NCBI GenBank assembly: GCA_947629615.1 | Contig: CANRER010000018.1 | Span: forward strand, 1 to 16,483 | Length of the DNA: 16,483 nt | Source: an uncultured Clostridia bacterium | Lineage (GTDB): Bacteria > Bacillota > Clostridia > UMGS1883 | Reading direction: 5' to 3' | Part shown: one piece after another, positions 14,284 through 16,483 of the stretch | Numbering within the stretch: the first letter of the stretch is position 1 | How the letters are laid out: every line of letters begins with the position of its first letter | Program-made: the position numbers and the translations under genes | The notes under the pieces: model-generated | The model's input: only the letters and a program-made list of their open reading frames with translations | What the model was told of the DNA's origin: nothing | Database searches by the model: none

Positions 14284-15705
14284 TTATTTGAAGGTTATCG
14301 GTATTATGATGATAAACTTGCTCCCCTTGCCCTCCTCGCTTTCGACCTGTATGTTGCCGCCGTGCAGCTCCACGGCGGTCAGGGCGATGGAAAGGCCGAG
14401 GCCTGTGCCGCCGGTTTCGCGGGCGCGGGCCTTATCCACCCGGTAGAAGCGGTCGAATATCTTATATACCTCCTCGGGAGCGATGCCTATGCCGCTGTCC
14501 TCCACGGTTATGATGGCGTTGCCGTTCTCCCTTGAAACGTCCATAGAAACCGAGCCGCCGACGGGGGTGTATTTTATGCTGTTGTCGAGTATGTTGTATA
14601 TGGCCTCCCACAGGCGGTCCTTTTCGATTTTGGAATAGACCGCTCCGTCGGCGAAAAAGTCAAGCGTGATGTTCTTTTGCTCGGCCAAGGGACGCAGCGC
14701 CTTGACGATATTGGCGCAGACCTCGCTCAAATTCATCACGGAAAATTCCATCTGCGACGAGCTGAGGCTGTCCATCTTGGTGAGGGTCAAAAGCTTGTTG
14801 ACTATCCTCGTAAGGCGGTCAACCTGCACGTTCATGTCCGTCAGGAACTCCTCGACCGTCGCTCTGTCGGCGTTGGGAGCGTTAAGAAGCGAATCGGCGA
14901 TGAGCTTGATTGAGCTGAGCGGGGTTTTCAGCTCGTGAGAGGCGTTTGCCACAAACTCCTGCCGCTTGCTTTCCTGCGTTTGTATTTTTTCTGTCATTTT
15001 GTTGAAGCTGTCCGCCAAGGTGGCAATCTCGCCGCCGGTGTTGACCTCAAGCTTCGCGCCGGTGTTTTCGCCGGTCATTGTTTCAAGCTGCTTTGTGAGG
15101 CTCCGTATCGGTTCGGTTATTATGCCCGACATAATAAAGCTGACAACGCCGATAAAGACGATTACAAGAATTGCCATCATCGCCATCATGCCCTTCACTC
15201 GGCTGACATACTGAGTTATCTCCGCGCCGGAGGCCTGATAGCAAATCACGCCGGCTATCCCGCGCCCCTTGGTTATCGGCACGGCGGCGTTTATCAAAAG
15301 CTCGCCCGAGGCGTCCTCGCCCTCCTCGGTGTTGTTATTGCCGCGCAGGGCGTCGAGTGCAATCCGCGTGGGCATAAGCTTTCCCTGCATTATGCCGTTG
15401 TTCGAGTCGAAGGTGACTACCGCGTCGCCGTCAAGCATAAGCACGCGCCCTCCGCTGCCAAGCTGCTGCTGCTGAAGAAGAAAGTTGATGCTGTCCTCGC
15501 TTAAATCCTGATACTGCGCGATATAGCCGGCTATTACGTTGGCCTGCCCCAGCACCTGAACCTCCTTTTGGCGGAGGGTGTAATTACGTATGGAATTAAT
15601 TGTGTACACGCTTATGAAGCCGAGCGTAAGGCCGATTATCAGAAAGTACGTTCCAACAATCCGCCAGCGGATACTGCCGACGCCGGCTTTAATTTTCTCT
15701 AAAAT
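14284..15705 (-). CDS. Sensor histidine kinase (WalK/MtrB-like), probable non-ATG start
   Basis: From 15705 this is about 473 residues. The order is a first membrane helix (WRIVGTYFLIIGLTLGFISV), an extracytoplasmic sensor of about 130 residues, a second helix (MAILVIVFIGVVSFIM), HAMP, HisKA with ASHELKTP (His257), N box LDNSIK, G1 DSGIGIAP, F box FDRFYR and G2 GTGLGLS. The first standard start, GTG at 15609, would remove helix 1. The frame remains open upstream to a stop just before 15711, and no ATG, GTG or TTG exists there; ATT at 15705 lies at a normal distance from the G-rich TGGGGGGTAGG and overlaps the regulator gene by 17 bases. The start is therefore inferred. The product autophosphorylates and passes phosphate to the regulator encoded just upstream. 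Confidence 0.85.
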   Translation of the reverse strand: MLEKIKAGVGSIRWRIVGTYFLIIGLTLGFISVYTINSIRNYTLRQKEVQVLGQANVIAGYIAQYQDLSEDSINFLLQQQQLGSGGRVLMLDGDAVVTFDSNNGIMQGKLMPTRIALDALRGNNNTEEGEDASGELLINAAVPITKGRGIAGVICYQASGAEITQYVSRVKGMMAMMAILVIVFIGVVSFIMSGIITEPIRSLTKQLETMTGENTGAKLEVNTGGEIATLADSFNKMTEKIQTQESKRQEFVANASHELKTPLSSIKLIADSLLNAPNADRATVEEFLTDMNVQVDRLTRIVNKLLTLTKMDSLSSSQMEFSVMNLSEVCANIVKALRPLAEQKNITLDFFADGAVYSKIEKDRLWEAIYNILDNSIKYTPVGGSVSMDVSRENGNAIITVEDSGIGIAPEEVYKIFDRFYRVDKARARETGGTGLGLSIALTAVELHGGNIQVESEEGKGSKFIIIIPITFK

Positions 15706-16369
15706 AGTAACCTACCCCCCATTTAGTGAGGATATACTTCGGCGAGGCGGCGTTTGGCTCAATTTTCTCGCGCAGCCTGCGAACGTGAACGTCCACCGTG
15801 CGAATGTCGCCCGGGTAGTCGTAGCCCCAGATTATGTCGAGCAGGTTTTCGCGGGAATAGACCTTGCCCGGGTTAGACACGAACAGCTCGCAAAGGTCAA
15901 ATTCCTTGCTCGTAAGCTCTATGCTCCTGTCGCCTATCCTTATGCGGCGGAGGTTATAATCGAGCTCCACGTCGCCGGCGGAAACGGTGCTTCTGCCGGG
16001 GGCGGCGGCCGCCGAGCTGCGGCGGAGAATGGCCTTAATTCTGGCCTTGAGCTCGAGAATGTTGAACGGCTTGGTGAGGTAGTCGTCCGCCCCGTACTCC
16101 AGCCCGAGAATTTTATCCATGTCCTCGGCGCGGGCCGTAAGCATGATTATAGGCACGTTTGAAAACTCGCGCACCTTCTGGCACACGGTTATGCCGTCTA
16201 TTTTCGGCAGCATAAGGTCGAGGATTATCAGCGAAACGCTCTTGTCGCGGGCGAGGCGAAGCGCCTCCTCGCCGTCGTAGGCGGTTTCAATCTCGTAGCC
16301 GTCCTGTTCAAGATTGAATTTTATCCCCTTAACAAGCAGCTTTTCGTCGTCAACTATAAGTATCTTCAC
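15689..16369 (-). CDS. OmpR/PhoB-family response regulator
   Basis: A 226-residue two-domain regulator. The receiver (1-120) has acidic pair Asp8/Asp9, phosphoacceptor Asp51 in ILDLMLPKIDG, Thr78 in MLTAR and Lys100 in YLTKPF. The OmpR-type winged helix (about 128-224) has SKEFDLCELF, VYSRENLLDIIWGYDY and RTVDVHVRRLREKI as the recognition region. The closest familiar types are WalR/YycF, PhoP and MtrA, which control cell-wall or phosphate genes; the target is not shown by sequence. The start is GTG at 16369, with GGAGGG 9 bases upstream and no closer ATG. It is the first gene of the operon and overlaps the kinase gene if that starts at ATT 15705. Confidence 0.93.
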   Translation of the reverse strand: MKILIVDDEKLLVKGIKFNLEQDGYEIETAYDGEEALRLARDKSVSLIILDLMLPKIDGITVCQKVREFSNVPIIMLTARAEDMDKILGLEYGADDYLTKPFNILELKARIKAILRRSSAAAAPGRSTVSAGDVELDYNLRRIRIGDRSIELTSKEFDLCELFVSNPGKVYSRENLLDIIWGYDYPGDIRTVDVHVRRLREKIEPNAASPKYILTKWGVGYYFREN

Positions 16370-16413
16370 GAAATCTCACCCTCCGATTGGAAAAATCAGC
16401 ATATTACTTTTTT

Positions 16414-16442
16414 ATTATACCACCGTCGGGAAAAATTTTCAA
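16414..16442 (-). promoter_or_regulatory. Strong sigma-A promoter of the two-component operon
   Basis: On the minus strand: TTGAAA (16442-16437), a 17-base spacer and TATAAT (16419-16414), with TG one base upstream of the -10 and a T/A-rich UP-like stretch upstream. It shares 25 of 27 bases with the dtxR promoter over the start of the spacer, the -35 box and the UP-like region. The remaining bases to the window edge (16443-16483) hold no gene. Confidence 0.85.
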
Positions 16443-16483
16443 CATATTTTTTTCAGCATATTGTAGAAAAGTTCTTGAAATAC

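Noticed and set aside
1..16483. CRISPR arrays, tRNA genes, insertion sequences or attachment sites
   Set aside because: No regularly spaced repeats, cloverleaf-like genes, transposase sequence or flanking direct repeats were recognised by eye.

Overview
The window looks like a chromosomal segment of a Bacillota bacterium, probably class Clostridia (gut Oscillospirales-like; this placement is inference). The reasons are IreB, the RuvX/DUF1292 pair, a Clostridia-style 6S RNA, a GerMN lipoprotein, AGGAGG-type ribosome binding sites, and G+C-rich genes set between A+T-rich spacers that carry sigma-A-like promoters. No tRNA, rRNA, CRISPR array, transposase or prophage structural gene was seen.

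Layout: (1) 1-523 is the A+T-rich 3' part of a DUF1919-like glycan gene broken at a run of ten G. (2) 828-1521 holds ruvX and a DUF1292 gene, followed by a 6S RNA with its own promoter and terminator (1518-1788). (3) A PurF-like protein that lacks the glutaminase catalytic residues reads leftward (1802-3214). It diverges from a PcrA/UvrD helicase gene that reads rightward but is interrupted by a -1 frameshift at an A7 run (3379-5528). (4) A leftward pair, citrate synthase then a cytidylate-kinase-like protein (7562 to 5569), converges on the helicase gene at a bidirectional hairpin. (5) Leftward dtxR-like regulator and GH3/NagZ-like lipoprotein overlap by ATGA (9201 to 7688). (6) Rightward ireB is followed by a MerR-HTH/AbrB-like fusion protein, which converges with a small sigma-region-4-like protein. 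(7) A rightward PflX-type radical SAM gene (10463-11338) converges with (8) a leftward operon: OmpR-type response regulator, histidine kinase, GerMN lipoprotein and ABC-F ATPase (16369 to 11440).

How the genes work together: most belong to housekeeping or envelope and stress-signalling roles. These include IreB (PASTA-kinase target), the regulator/kinase/GerMN operon (cell-envelope signalling, resembling MtrA-MtrB-LpqB in gene order), the NagZ-like wall-recycling enzyme, 6S RNA (control of sigma-A RNA polymerase) and an ABC-F translation factor. The observations most worth following are the PurF-like protein with a dead glutaminase site, the poly-G contingency-type tract, the helicase frameshift, the histidine kinase whose first membrane helix can only be translated from a non-standard start (candidate ATT), a 27-bp promoter block shared by two operons, and two facing terminators that share stem sequence and contain the stop codons.
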